Below, piece after piece: positions 29,865 to 38,149 of a stretch of 64,000 nucleotides of DNA. The position numbers were made by a program, and so were the translations under genes. Source of the stretch: an uncultured Acetatifactor sp. (lineage in GTDB: Bacteria > Bacillota > Clostridia > Lachnospirales > Lachnospiraceae); contig CAJTSE010000008.1 of assembly GCA_910578815.1 (NCBI GenBank), positions 45,495 to 109,494 on the forward strand. Direction: 5' to 3'. How positions within the stretch are numbered: the first letter of the stretch is position 1; each line of letters opens with the position of its first letter. Under the pieces are notes generated by a model that had not been told where the DNA came from, made no database searches, and saw only the letters and a list, made by a program, of their open reading frames with translations.

Positions 29865-30626
29865 TTACTTGGCGGGACGGTAGGGACCGTCTGCGGGATA
29901 GCCGCCCTTCAGCTTCTGCATACCTCGCTGGATAGCGTCTTTGGAGGTTTTCCAGTCGGCATCCCTGTTACGATAGTCAAATTTTTCCACCATCCAGGAC
30001 ACATCTTCTGCAAGGCGTTCCATGTTTTTCTCCATAAGCGGAAACATGCAGCCATAAAATCTTTCCTTTTCCCGGTCGCTGAGTCTTGTATCCGATGCTT
30101 CGCAAAGACTGCCGAAATGGGAGAGGCAGAATCCCTTGCTTTTTTTGACTTTTTCCTGAAAATCAGGATCCTGTTTCCAGAGATAAAAGAAGGTGTCGAG
30201 ATAGCGCTGCCAGGTGTCCTGAAACTGGCTGCAGATATAACAGGATTTCTCTTTTTCGCGCACCCACATGCCGATGGTATTGCCACTGCCGGTACTTTTT
30301 TTCAGTTTACCCATCAGGGAACTTTTTCCGGGTTTAAATCCCGAAAATTCTTTTTTCATTTCGCCGATCATGCGCTGGTAATGAGTTTTCAGGATCCAGG
30401 CGTTGCCAAGGGTATTGCCGTAGTCAAACATTTTTTGAAAATGAGGGCGGCAGAATCCGGCCTTGTCCGTCATATCACGGATGTCTGCTTCCATGTACGA
30501 GGCGCTGCTGCCCAGCACGAAGTCCAGCAGATCCTGTTCGACGCTTCGCTCAATAAAGCAGAAGGGGCATTCGTCGTCGGCATTCACCGCGTCATTTAAA
30601 GGGATCGTGTAAAGCTGCTCTTTCAT
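29865..30626 (-). CDS. DUF6062-like Cys-rich protein
   Basis: This 253-aa cytoplasmic protein has two similar halves, each with a CxxC followed by a C-x2-H motif: ECPFCF with FCRPHF, then SCYICS with FCLSHF. That is a plausible repeated zinc-binding or redox site. It fits a Lachnospiraceae family that I recall as DUF6062. Function is unknown. A strong ACAGGAGG site precedes the start on the minus strand. It converges with the TetR gene. Confidence 0.75.
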   Translation of the reverse strand: MKEQLYTIPLNDAVNADDECPFCFIERSVEQDLLDFVLGSSASYMEADIRDMTDKAGFCRPHFQKMFDYGNTLGNAWILKTHYQRMIGEMKKEFSGFKPGKSSLMGKLKKSTGSGNTIGMWVREKEKSCYICSQFQDTWQRYLDTFFYLWKQDPDFQEKVKKSKGFCLSHFGSLCEASDTRLSDREKERFYGCMFPLMEKNMERLAEDVSWMVEKFDYRNRDADWKTSKDAIQRGMQKLKGGYPADGPYRPAK

Positions 30627-30730
30627 ATATAACCTCCTGTTTTAAGTTTTGCGGATTTTCAATTATGTCTTTCCTTCAGTTTACCGCAAAAGTGATAAAA
30701 TTGCCATGTTTTCTTTTCAGCGAGCGGAAG

Positions 30731-30882
30731 GTTCCGCCATGCCATTCATAAATTGCCGGAGAAAAGCACTCCGTCAATTTATTCATTCACGGGCGTTCGC
30801 CCTATAGAAAGATAAGAGTAGTCTGCCCTTTGTGAGCAAGCTCCCACGGGCATTCAACTCTTATCTTTCTGCATGGCGGAAC
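30731..30882. other. four-helix structured intergenic element
   Basis: A 12-bp perfect closing helix GTTCCGCCATGC (30731-30742) / GCATGGCGGAAC (30871-30882) encloses three arms. Arm one is ATAAATTG-C-CGGAG (30748-30761) with CTCCG-T-CAATTTAT (30769-30782). Arm two is GGGCGTTCGCCC (30791-30802). Arm three is a perfect 14-bp helix AGAAAGATAAGAGT (30806-30819) / ACTCTTATCTTTCT (30857-30870), with a further TGCCC / GGGCA stem inside. It lies in the 383-base gap between divergent genes and just upstream of the promoter at 30911. It could be a non-coding RNA, a mobile palindromic element or a protein-binding DNA site. No gene is seen in this gap. Confidence 0.7.
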
Positions 30883-30910
30883 TGTTACAGGAAAATTAAG
30901 ATTTCTTAAG

Positions 30911-30939
30911 TTGTAAGAAGGTATGTTTCAGGGTATGAT
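30911..30939 (+). promoter_or_regulatory. promoter of second MBOAT/SGNH operon
   Basis: TTGTAA (30911-30916) and TATGAT (30934-30939) are separated by 17 bases. Transcription would start near 30946, about 65 bases before the MBOAT start. Confidence 0.65.
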
Positions 30940-31009
30940 AGAATCAGCACAACGTAAAACAAGCGGCGTGGCCCGATAAGCATAGATTTAGTGAAAGATG
31001 TGATTATTC

Positions 31010-32404
31010 TTGATATTCAGCAGCATAGAATTTTTGCTTCTGTTTCTGCCGGCTTTTTTGATTTTCTATCGGTTATCCCCCGACAGGATTAAAAATGTGG
31101 TGCTTCTTGCTGGAAGCCTAATTTTTTACGCCGTTGGGGAGTTAAAATACCTGGTGCTGCTCATGGTGTCCGTGCTGATTAATTATATTGCCGGACTGCA
31201 TCTGGAGCAGATGCCGAGACAAAAAGGGAAGCAAAATAAACAAAAGAAAAATAAATATGACAGGAAACGGAAACGAATTTTTATTGCAGCCATTGTGACG
31301 AACATAGGGCTTCTTGCAGTGTGTAAGGCAGTGCTTGACGAGGACGCGCTTCCATTAGGCGTCAGTTTTTATACCTTTCAGGTGCTTTCTTATCTGATTG
31401 ACGTATATCGGGGGGAGCAGAAAAAGGAAAAGTCCTTTGTCTGTTTTGCCACATATATAACCATGTTTCCCAAGCTGGTATCCGGCCCCATTACCGGGTA
31501 TGGAGAGGTGCGGGAAAGTCTGCATGAGCGAAAGTTTGACATGGAGAAGCTGCAGGAAGGCTTAAAGCTGTTTACTATGGGGCTGGCGGCAAAGGTTCTT
31601 TTGGCGGACAGGATTGGGCTTTTGTGGCGGGAGGTGCAGGTAACCGGCTTTGAAAGTATATCCACGCCGCTTGCCTGGCTTGCGGCGGCTGCCTACTCCA
31701 TGAAGATCTATTTTGATTTTTACGGCTATTCTCTCATGGCCAGGGGGCTTGGCAGAATGCTGGGGTTTGAACTGCCAGTGAATTTTCGCACACCTTATAT
31801 GGCCCGATCCGTAAGGGATTTTTATCGCAGGTGGCATATTACGCTGGGCAGTTGGTTTTGCAGATATGTATACATTCCCCTGGGGGGCAGCAGAAAAGGA
31901 GAGCTGAGGACGGTTTTAAACCTTATGGTCGTTTGGGCGCTGACGGCGGTATGGCATGGCAGCACAGCCAATTTCCTATTGTGGGGAGTGCTGCTGTGGC
32001 TGTTGATTGTGTTTGAACGGCAGCTGGAAGCGCTGGGGGCAGATAAATTGCTGAAGAAAGGACCTTTAAGGCTGATTCCTCATTTGTATTTATGGGTGGT
32101 CATTCCGGTAACCTGGGTATGTTTTGCCGTGACGGACATGTCCCAACTTCATGCCTATCTGGGAAGAATGTTTGGTGTGACGGAGGGAATCAGGATCAGT
32201 GCAAGGGATTGGATCAAGGCGTTGGAGACATATTGGTACCTGTTTGCCGCTGGGGCCCTTGCGTGTACGCCTGTGCTGCGCAGACTGTTTTGCAGATGGA
32301 AGGACAGCTTTGTGGGCGTGCTGATTTTGACAGGACTTTTCTGGCTGTGTGTTTGGAGGCTTCAGGTGGAAGGGAATAATCCCTTTATGTATTTTAGGTT
32401 TTAG
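31010..32404 (+). CDS. MBOAT O-acyltransferase, second copy
   Basis: The 464-aa polytopic protein is a second MBOAT family acyltransferase. It has LPLGVSFYTFQVLSYLIDVYRG, FPKLVSGPITGY, FYRRWHITLGSWFCRYVYIPL and the histidine motif AVWHGSTANFLLWG. It differs widely from the copy at 6310, so it is not a recent duplicate. An in-frame ATG-TGA just upstream forces the start to TTG 31010, which gives the normal family N-terminus but has only a weak ribosome site, so expression may be low. An SGNH partner follows 17 bases later. Confidence 0.88.
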   Translation: MIFSSIEFLLLFLPAFLIFYRLSPDRIKNVVLLAGSLIFYAVGELKYLVLLMVSVLINYIAGLHLEQMPRQKGKQNKQKKNKYDRKRKRIFIAAIVTNIGLLAVCKAVLDEDALPLGVSFYTFQVLSYLIDVYRGEQKKEKSFVCFATYITMFPKLVSGPITGYGEVRESLHERKFDMEKLQEGLKLFTMGLAAKVLLADRIGLLWREVQVTGFESISTPLAWLAAAAYSMKIYFDFYGYSLMARGLGRMLGFELPVNFRTPYMARSVRDFYRRWHITLGSWFCRYVYIPLGGSRKGELRTVLNLMVVWALTAVWHGSTANFLLWGVLLWLLIVFERQLEALGADKLLKKGPLRLIPHLYLWVVIPVTWVCFAVTDMSQLHAYLGRMFGVTEGIRISARDWIKALETYWYLFAAGALACTPVLRRLFCRWKDSFVGVLILTGLFWLCVWRLQVEGNNPFMYFRF

Positions 32405-32421
32405 GAGAGACGATAGATAAA

Positions 32422-33465
32422 GTGGAGCGGTTAAAAAAGGGCTATTATTTGATATTGATGACGGTGATGGGAATCGTCTATTTGAGTACTGTAGACAAGT
32501 GGCAGATTTATGTCCGGGCCATGGAGCAAGTGAAGAATTTCTGTACAGGAGGCAGGGAGCAGGAGCAGCCGGAAGGAATTGATCAGGGGCCGCAGAATCC
32601 GGGCGGAGAAGGAGCAGGCCAGGGGCAGCAGAATCCGGGCGTGGAAGGAGCAGGACAGGGGCCGCAGAATCCGGGCGGAGAAGGAGCAGGCCAAGGGCCG
32701 CAGAATCCGGGCGGAGAAGGAGCAGGCCAGGAGCCGCAGAATCCGGGCGGAGAGGGAGCAGGCCAGGAAATGCAGGATCCCGGCGGAGAAGAAACAGGAT
32801 CGGGGAATGATCCGGCAGGAGAACAGTCAACGGAAGAAGTGCCTGCGGAGCCGGTCTTTGGGGCGGTGGAGGACGACTACTTTTCCGATGCCGTGTTTAT
32901 TGGGGATTCCAGAACGGTAGGTATGTATGAGTACGGCGGGCTGGAGGAAACGGCGGCCTTTTATGCTTCTACTGGTCTTACCATCTATAAGATATTCGAT
33001 TCGGCCATTGTGGAGGTACCCGGCCAGAAAAAGAAAATTACCATTGAGGAAGCACTGCAGGAAAATTCTTTTGCCAAGATTTATTTAATGATCGGCATTA
33101 ATGAGATGGGAACGGGCACCGTGGAGACCTTTATCGACAAATACCGGGAGGTGGTGGAGCATCTTAAGGAGCTGCAGCCGGAAGCAATTATTTACATTCA
33201 GGGCATTATAAAGGTAACCACAGAAAGGTCCAATCAGGGAGATTACATCAACAATGAGGGGATCGAGGCACGCAATCAGGAGCTGGAGAAGCTGGCGGAT
33301 AACGGGGAAATTTTTTATCTGGACGTGAATCCGCTGGTCTGTGATGAAACGGGGGGACTGATTGAGTCCTATACCTTTGACGGTGTTCATTTGAAGGCCA
33401 AGTATATCCAGATCTGGAAGGACTACCTGAAGGAGAATGCCGTTTTGATGGACCTGCTGCCATAA
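32422..33465 (+). CDS. anchored SGNH hydrolase with repeat linker
   Basis: The 347-aa protein has an N-terminal membrane anchor (residues 8-22), a long Gly/Gln/Pro/Glu linker built of 12-residue repeats (about 56-124), and an SGNH domain. The domain shows block I FIGDSRTVGM (GDS 161-163), block III MIGINEMG and block V DGVHLK. It should act outside the cell on the product of the MBOAT partner just upstream. The linker probably spans wall material. The start is GTG 32422 with GGAGAG about 12 bases upstream. The gene ends before a strong inverted repeat. Confidence 0.87.
   Translation: MERLKKGYYLILMTVMGIVYLSTVDKWQIYVRAMEQVKNFCTGGREQEQPEGIDQGPQNPGGEGAGQGQQNPGVEGAGQGPQNPGGEGAGQGPQNPGGEGAGQEPQNPGGEGAGQEMQDPGGEETGSGNDPAGEQSTEEVPAEPVFGAVEDDYFSDAVFIGDSRTVGMYEYGGLEETAAFYASTGLTIYKIFDSAIVEVPGQKKKITIEEALQENSFAKIYLMIGINEMGTGTVETFIDKYREVVEHLKELQPEAIIYIQGIIKVTTERSNQGDYINNEGIEARNQELEKLADNGEIFYLDVNPLVCDETGGLIESYTFDGVHLKAKYIQIWKDYLKENAVLMDLLP
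32587..32793 (+). repeat. 36-bp coding tandem repeat in SGNH linker
   Basis: About six imperfect copies of a 36-base unit encode GQGPQNPGGEGA-type 12-residue repeats. The copies differ by few bases, so slippage could alter linker length between strains. The reading frame is kept throughout. Confidence 0.9.
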
Positions 33466-33488
33466 TCGGCAAAAATTTATAAATTAAA

Positions 33489-33569
33489 AAATCAGCCCTG
33501 AAACAGGCTTTGTACCGCGCTTTGTGGCAGACACTCATGCGTGGTGCGGGACTGTTTCAGGGCTGATTT
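33489..33569. terminator. 18-bp perfect inverted repeat after SGNH gene
   Basis: AAATCAGCCCTGAAACAG (33489-33506) pairs with CTGTTTCAGGGCTGATTT (33552-33569). The 45-base interior can itself pair CCGC with GCGG. The right arm ends in ATTT rather than a long U run. It most likely ends the MBOAT/SGNH transcript. No gene is seen in 33466-33738 apart from this element and the promoter at 33608. Confidence 0.65.
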
Positions 33570-33607
33570 GCCTGTGAGATGCTGGAAGTTTGGATATGTG
33601 CAAGTAC

Positions 33608-33636
33608 TTGACAACACGGGCGCTGAATGGGATAAT
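33608..33636 (+). promoter_or_regulatory. promoter of small secreted protein gene 33739
   Basis: A consensus TTGACA (33608-33613) is followed after 17 bases by GATAAT (33631-33636). Transcription would start near 33643, with a leader of about 95 bases. Confidence 0.75.
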
Positions 33637-33738
33637 CTTATAAGAGAACGATGACAGGAGGATGTTGCAAAAAAAAGAGACATACGACGAAGATAAAAAT
33701 ACAGGGGATTTCACTAATTGAGTAAGGAAGAATGATAA

Positions 33739-34062
33739 ATGAAGAGGAAAATGGCATTATTTATGGCTGTTGTATGTTTGGTGTTCTGGGGTGGAAGCAT
33801 GACCACCTTTGCAGCGGGTGGAGAGAATATTAACTTTTGTTCAAACTGTGGTGCTGCATTAAGATACAGCAGAGAGCATTTGGGTCAATGGACTTTCAGT
33901 CGTGTCTTTAAGGATGCAGGTGGTAATTCAATTACATGTTATGAATATCACAGCATTGATCGGAATGTAAAGGATTGTCCTAACGGACATGGCGTTTTCT
34001 GGGCAGATAAGGAAGAAGAAACGGTATATCATACAGTGGCGCAATGTCCATTTAACAAGTAG
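33739..34062 (+). CDS. small secreted Cys-rich protein
   Basis: The 107-aa precursor has a clear signal peptide (MKRKMALFMAVVCLVFWGG..., cleavage probably after TTFA-A). The mature part has a CSNCG motif near its start and later Cys at CYEYH, DCPNGH and QCPFN, with several His, suggesting a small metal-binding or disulfide fold. The function is unknown. GTAAGGAAGAATGATAA precedes the ATG. A large lipoprotein gene follows at 34183. An analogous small secreted protein/lipoprotein pair lies at 58512-61249. Confidence 0.8.
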   Translation: MKRKMALFMAVVCLVFWGGSMTTFAAGGENINFCSNCGAALRYSREHLGQWTFSRVFKDAGGNSITCYEYHSIDRNVKDCPNGHGVFWADKEEETVYHTVAQCPFNK

Positions 34063-34182
34063 TAAGTAGTGCTTGAAATCTCCTGTATTTATATAAATCA
34101 GCAATAAAGCAGAATCAGAAAAGAACCTTCACATACTGCGCAGGCAGTTTGCTTAAAATCAGTAGAAAGGAATATAACACCT

Positions 34183-36510
34183 ATGCGGACGCATCATTGG
34201 CTGGGAATTCTATATTTATGTTTATCAGGTCTGCTTTGTCTGGGAGGCTGCGGAAAAGAGACGGTTCCAAATATCGGGATGACGGGAAAAGCGGAAACAT
34301 CTGCCGATGAGGGCTGGAAAGTGACGGGTCTTCCCGTGTCGGATAAGGTGGGGGAAGAAACGGCTCTGTGGGCAGCCAGGTATGACAGATGGCCTCATGA
34401 GGACATCCACTATGATCCGTCTACGGAAAAGGAACCAAGTGAAAGAAATGCCATCGTCCTGGGAGAGCAGATTTACAGGTGCTGTTACGTTTCTCCGCAG
34501 GAAGGGAATGAGGGAAGAGGCAGGGATATTCTGGAGATTTATGATGTCTTGTCCGGGGAAAGCTCCGTTACAGAGCTGGATGGGGAGCTGCTGGGAGCCG
34601 GCGATGGCTTCATAGCCAGCATGTATGTGGCGGAGCCGGGTAAATATGTATTCCGTATTCTGGATGAGCAGGTCAACAAGATCGTTTATTCCGACCTGGG
34701 AGAACAGACGCAGGTCATGGACGTTCTGCCGGTCTGTCAGGAGAAGGGCATAGCGGATCAGCTGTGCAATGAATGTATATGCGATTCGGAAGGAAATATT
34801 TATATCCGGGACAGCAGGTGGCAGGAGTTGTATATTTTTGGCAGGGACGGCGGTCTGCTGATGGAGTATCAGGGCGAAAAGGGCGACAATATCAGGGCCC
34901 CCTTTACCATGCCATCGGGAGAACTGATTTTTCCCATCTATAACAGTGAGGAAAAGGTCTGCCGGCTGGTCTGGTTTGACACGGAGCAAAAGAAGGAACA
35001 TATCGTCAGCAGCTTTGAGAGCTATCCGATTGAATCGGTGTACGGCGTTCAGGGCAGCGATATTTATTATGAGGCATGGGAGGGCATTGTCAAATGGGAT
35101 ATTTCCTCCGGAGACAGGGTGCTGGTATACCATTTTGATCAGGACTGCATCTCAAGGATGTATCGCACCATGCTGGTGCTTCGGGAAGGTCAGCCGCCTG
35201 TTTTAAGAATGTATGGGACAGTCAACAAGGAAACGGAGGACTGGCTGGTGGCATTGTCCGCAGAGGAGCCGGAGCCCGGAGAGGTGATACGGATTGCCGG
35301 TCTGGTACAGCCGGGGGCGACAATGTTTGACGGAAAGAGCGCTGCCGGCGCAATGTCCCGTAAATACAGGAACACCGGCTTTGTATATGAATCCTATGAA
35401 AATGCGGATCAGATTAACTACCAGTCGGCATTTGACAGTTCCTATCTGGAGGATTATCGGACCAGAATATTTGCGGAGCTGGCGGCCGGCGGCGGCCCGG
35501 ACATTATGCTGGTATCCCTGCAGGATATGAGGCTGCTGCAGGAACAGGGGTACCTGTTGGACTTAAGGAGCGTGCTTTCGGAAGAGTCCTTAAACAGGAT
35601 ACTGCCCAATGTGCTTGAAATGGGGACGGTGGATAACACTCTGGTGGGACTGGCTCCGGCAGTGCAGGTAACCACGGCAATTACCATGAAAAGCATATGG
35701 GATCAGGATACCTGGACGCTGGAGGATGTGCTTGACCTGATGGATACGGGAGAGTTTACCGGGGTCATGTGTCAGGGAACGTCACGCTTTGCGCCGCAGG
35801 CAGTGATAAAGCTGCTGACCGGCTTTGGACTGATGGATTCTTCTTTGGTTGACTGGGAAACGGGGAAAAGTTATTTTGACAGTGATCATTTTATTAGGCT
35901 GCTGCATGTGGTTAAAGCCTGCAGTGATATTCCCTGGAATCAGGAAACATGGCTGGGGACAGGCGGATGTCCGATGCAGCTGGCTGGTTTGGGGATAAGC
36001 AGTATTAATGAATTTTATGATCAGTATGGAGAGGATTACTGTGTGGTGGGGGTTCCAAGCATTGCGGGAAACGGAAATTATATCAGCTGCGGCGGGGTGC
36101 TGGCAGTGAATCGGAAGTTGTCCGATCCGGAGGCGGCAGCGGCTTTTTTTGAGTATTTGCTGGGGGAAGAAATTCAGGATTCCAAGCGGATGATTTCCGA
36201 GAAATCTATCCTGAAAGTATCTGCGGAGGATATAGAATACAGGGAAGAGGGCGGTGAAAGAAAAGCCTACTGGAAGGATCATGAGCTGAGAATAATGGAA
36301 GGCGGCACCACTACCTTTGACGATTACGCGGCGTATCTGGAAAGCTGTGTTCCGTCGCCTGTCATTGCGGAAGAAGATCTTATAAAATCCATTGTCTGGG
36401 AGGAAGCGGAGGCTTATATAAACGGTGATAAAAGTGCGGAAGAGGTCGCCGGAATCATTCACAGCCGCGTTCAGCTGTATCTGGATGAGAATCAAATTAA
36501 AAACAAATAA
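34183..36510 (+). CDS. large lipoprotein, propeller-like N-terminus and solute-binding-protein-like C-terminus
   Basis: The 775-aa precursor has a lipobox (LCLGGC) at the end of its signal peptide. Residues of about 60-370 look like a beta-propeller, with recurring strand-turn segments such as DSEGNIYIRDSRWQELYIFG. The C-terminal part (about 390-770) resembles a family 1 extracellular solute-binding protein, with AAGGGPDIMLVSLQDMRLL and DNTLVGLAPAVQVTTAITM. No ABC permease or ATPase gene is adjacent, so import cannot be assumed. It shares layout and many segments with the 59006-61249 product. AAAGGA lies about 13 bases before the start. Confidence 0.78.
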   Translation: MRTHHWLGILYLCLSGLLCLGGCGKETVPNIGMTGKAETSADEGWKVTGLPVSDKVGEETALWAARYDRWPHEDIHYDPSTEKEPSERNAIVLGEQIYRCCYVSPQEGNEGRGRDILEIYDVLSGESSVTELDGELLGAGDGFIASMYVAEPGKYVFRILDEQVNKIVYSDLGEQTQVMDVLPVCQEKGIADQLCNECICDSEGNIYIRDSRWQELYIFGRDGGLLMEYQGEKGDNIRAPFTMPSGELIFPIYNSEEKVCRLVWFDTEQKKEHIVSSFESYPIESVYGVQGSDIYYEAWEGIVKWDISSGDRVLVYHFDQDCISRMYRTMLVLREGQPPVLRMYGTVNKETEDWLVALSAEEPEPGEVIRIAGLVQPGATMFDGKSAAGAMSRKYRNTGFVYESYENADQINYQSAFDSSYLEDYRTRIFAELAAGGGPDIMLVSLQDMRLLQEQGYLLDLRSVLSEESLNRILPNVLEMGTVDNTLVGLAPAVQVTTAITMKSIWDQDTWTLEDVLDLMDTGEFTGVMCQGTSRFAPQAVIKLLTGFGLMDSSLVDWETGKSYFDSDHFIRLLHVVKACSDIPWNQETWLGTGGCPMQLAGLGISSINEFYDQYGEDYCVVGVPSIAGNGNYISCGGVLAVNRKLSDPEAAAAFFEYLLGEEIQDSKRMISEKSILKVSAEDIEYREEGGERKAYWKDHELRIMEGGTTTFDDYAAYLESCVPSPVIAEEDLIKSIVWEEAEAYINGDKSAEEVAGIIHSRVQLYLDENQIKNK

Positions 36511-36531
36511 GTGCTGATTAAAAGATTTTTC

Positions 36532-36560
36532 TTGACGCATCTTTGGCGAAAGTTTATCAT
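36532..36560 (+). promoter_or_regulatory. promoter of uraA
   Basis: TTGACG (36532-36537) and TATCAT (36555-36560) are separated by 17 bases. Transcription would start near 36567, just ahead of a strong hairpin. Confidence 0.65.
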
Positions 36561-36573
36561 AGAAAAGAAAGTG

Positions 36574-36601
36574 CAATGAGGCCGTTTCTACGGCCTCATT
36601 G
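36574..36601 (+). promoter_or_regulatory. leader hairpin of uraA
   Basis: CAATGAGGCCG (36574-36584) pairs perfectly with CGGCCTCATTG (36591-36601) around a six-base loop. An A-rich tract follows rather than U residues. It starts within ten bases of the predicted transcription start, so it probably acts in the leader as a stabiliser or regulatory structure rather than as an upstream terminator. No purine riboswitch core is visible. Confidence 0.55.
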
Positions 36602-36676
36602 TGCGAGAAAAAATAATCTGAAGGTCGGCTTTTCGAGAGGGGAGAGATCGGGAGAAAATTACAGGAGGATGAGTTC

Positions 36677-38053
36677 ATGAGCAAGAAAAATTCAGCTCTC
36701 GGTGAGAGCGGCATCTATGATGCCAGGGCCCTTGGAGCGCCCAAGGTTGCTGTGTTGGGACTGCAGCACATGTTTGCAATGTTTGGTTCCACAATACTGG
36801 TTCCTGTTTTGACGGGGCTGGACGTTTCCACCACTTTGTTTTTTGCGGGAATCGGAACATTGTTATTTCATTTTCTGACAAAGAGAAATGTACCTGCATT
36901 TTTAGGTTCCTCCTTTGCATTTTTAGCCGGTTATCATGCTATTGCCGGAAATCCCATAGAGGGTACGCTTCAAAAAAATCTGCTTCCCTATGCCTGCTTC
37001 GGGGTGGCATGTGCAGGATTGCTGTATCTGTTGCTGGCTCTTTTGATTAAATTGTTCGGCACCAGGAGAGTCATGAAGTTTTTCCCGCCTGTGGTCACAG
37101 GGCCCATTATCATCGCCATCGGGCTAACGCTTTCTCAAACAGCCATTGACAGCTGCTCATCCGACTGGCTCATTGCTTTTGTGGCTATTGTGCTGATCGT
37201 TGTCTGCAATATCTGGGGAAAAGGAATGCTTAAAATTGTGCCTATTATTGTGGGTGTAATCGGCTCCTATCTGCTGGCGGTCATTTTGCAGAGGGTGGAT
37301 TTTTCCGATGTGGCCAATGCTGCCTGGATTGGTTTCCCTATCCATTGGAATGAAACGGTATTCTGGGCCTTTGGCGACGGAAATCTTTCCATGCTGCTTA
37401 CGAGTGTTATCACCATTATGCCCATCGCTCTTGCTACTATTGTGGAGCATGTGGGGGACATTTCCGCGATTTCCTCCACTGTGGGGAAAAACTACATCAA
37501 GGATCCCGGACTGCACAGGACATTGCTGGGTGACGGCCTTGCTACCATTGTGGCGTCTTTATTCGGTGCGCCTGCAAATACTACCTACGGCGAGAACACG
37601 GGAGTGCTTTCCCTGACAAAGGTGTTCGATCCCATGGTGATCCGGCTGGCAGCCTGCTTTGCCATTCTGTTTTCCTTTTGTCCCAAGTTTGCCGCTGTGA
37701 TCGGCTGTATGCCTGCAGCAACGGTAGGCGGTGTATCTTTGGTGCTTTATGGTATGATTTCCGCAGTAGGTGTGCGCAATGTGGTGGAGTCCCGCTGCGA
37801 TTTTTCCAAGAGCCGTAATGTCATTATCGCTGCGCTGATTCTGGTTCTGTCTATCGGTATAAGGTACAGTGAGGCAGGAGCTATTGCATTTACAGTGGGA
37901 TCTGCCACCATCAGTCTTTCCGGTCTTGCAGTGGGAGCGTTGGTGGGCATTATCCTGAATGCGGTGCTGCCCGGTAAAGACTATGTGTTCAGCGAAGAAG
38001 AGCCCAGGGATACAGGGGTGAATTTTGCGGTCATGAACAAGGAGAAGGATTGA
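36677..38053 (+). CDS. uraA: NCS2 nucleobase permease, uracil type
   Basis: This 458-aa protein with about 14 membrane segments belongs to the nucleobase-cation symporter-2 family. Signatures include GLQHMFAMFGSTILVPVLTG, the half-helix GSSFAFLAGY, PPVVTGPIIIAIGLTL and the C-terminal NTTYGENTGVLSLTKV with the substrate-binding Glu. The overall sequence looks more like UraA (uracil) than xanthine or guanine permeases, but substrate choice is inferred. ACAGGAGG is about eight bases before ATG 36677. A terminator-like hairpin follows. Confidence 0.9.
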   Translation: MSKKNSALGESGIYDARALGAPKVAVLGLQHMFAMFGSTILVPVLTGLDVSTTLFFAGIGTLLFHFLTKRNVPAFLGSSFAFLAGYHAIAGNPIEGTLQKNLLPYACFGVACAGLLYLLLALLIKLFGTRRVMKFFPPVVTGPIIIAIGLTLSQTAIDSCSSDWLIAFVAIVLIVVCNIWGKGMLKIVPIIVGVIGSYLLAVILQRVDFSDVANAAWIGFPIHWNETVFWAFGDGNLSMLLTSVITIMPIALATIVEHVGDISAISSTVGKNYIKDPGLHRTLLGDGLATIVASLFGAPANTTYGENTGVLSLTKVFDPMVIRLAACFAILFSFCPKFAAVIGCMPAATVGGVSLVLYGMISAVGVRNVVESRCDFSKSRNVIIAALILVLSIGIRYSEAGAIAFTVGSATISLSGLAVGALVGIILNAVLPGKDYVFSEEEPRDTGVNFAVMNKEKD

Positions 38054-38096
38054 CAGGGGGCACTGATTCGGCATAAAATAATGGTAACTCAGCAAA

Positions 38097-38126
38097 GGGG
38101 AGTGACCCATGGGGCACTCCCCTTTT
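38097..38126 (+). terminator. terminator after uraA
   Basis: GGGGAGTG (38097-38104) pairs with CACTCCCC (38115-38122), directly followed by TTTT (38123-38126). It is a compact intrinsic terminator about 45 bases after the uraA stop and 27 bases before the dipeptidase start. Confidence 0.75.
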
Positions 38127-38149
38127 GTCAAAGGAGAGGCTTGAATATA

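Noticed and set aside
33664..33723. Short ORF (ATG TTG CAA ... TGA) upstream of the small secreted protein
   Set aside because: AGGAGG abuts the ATG with no spacing and the peptide has no features.
34225..35133. 302-codon minus-strand ORF opposite the lipoprotein gene
   Set aside because: It is a shadow frame with low-complexity composition; the plus strand has signal peptide and domain support.
36561..36676. Purine riboswitch ahead of uraA
   Set aside because: No conserved purine-aptamer loops are seen, only one hairpin.
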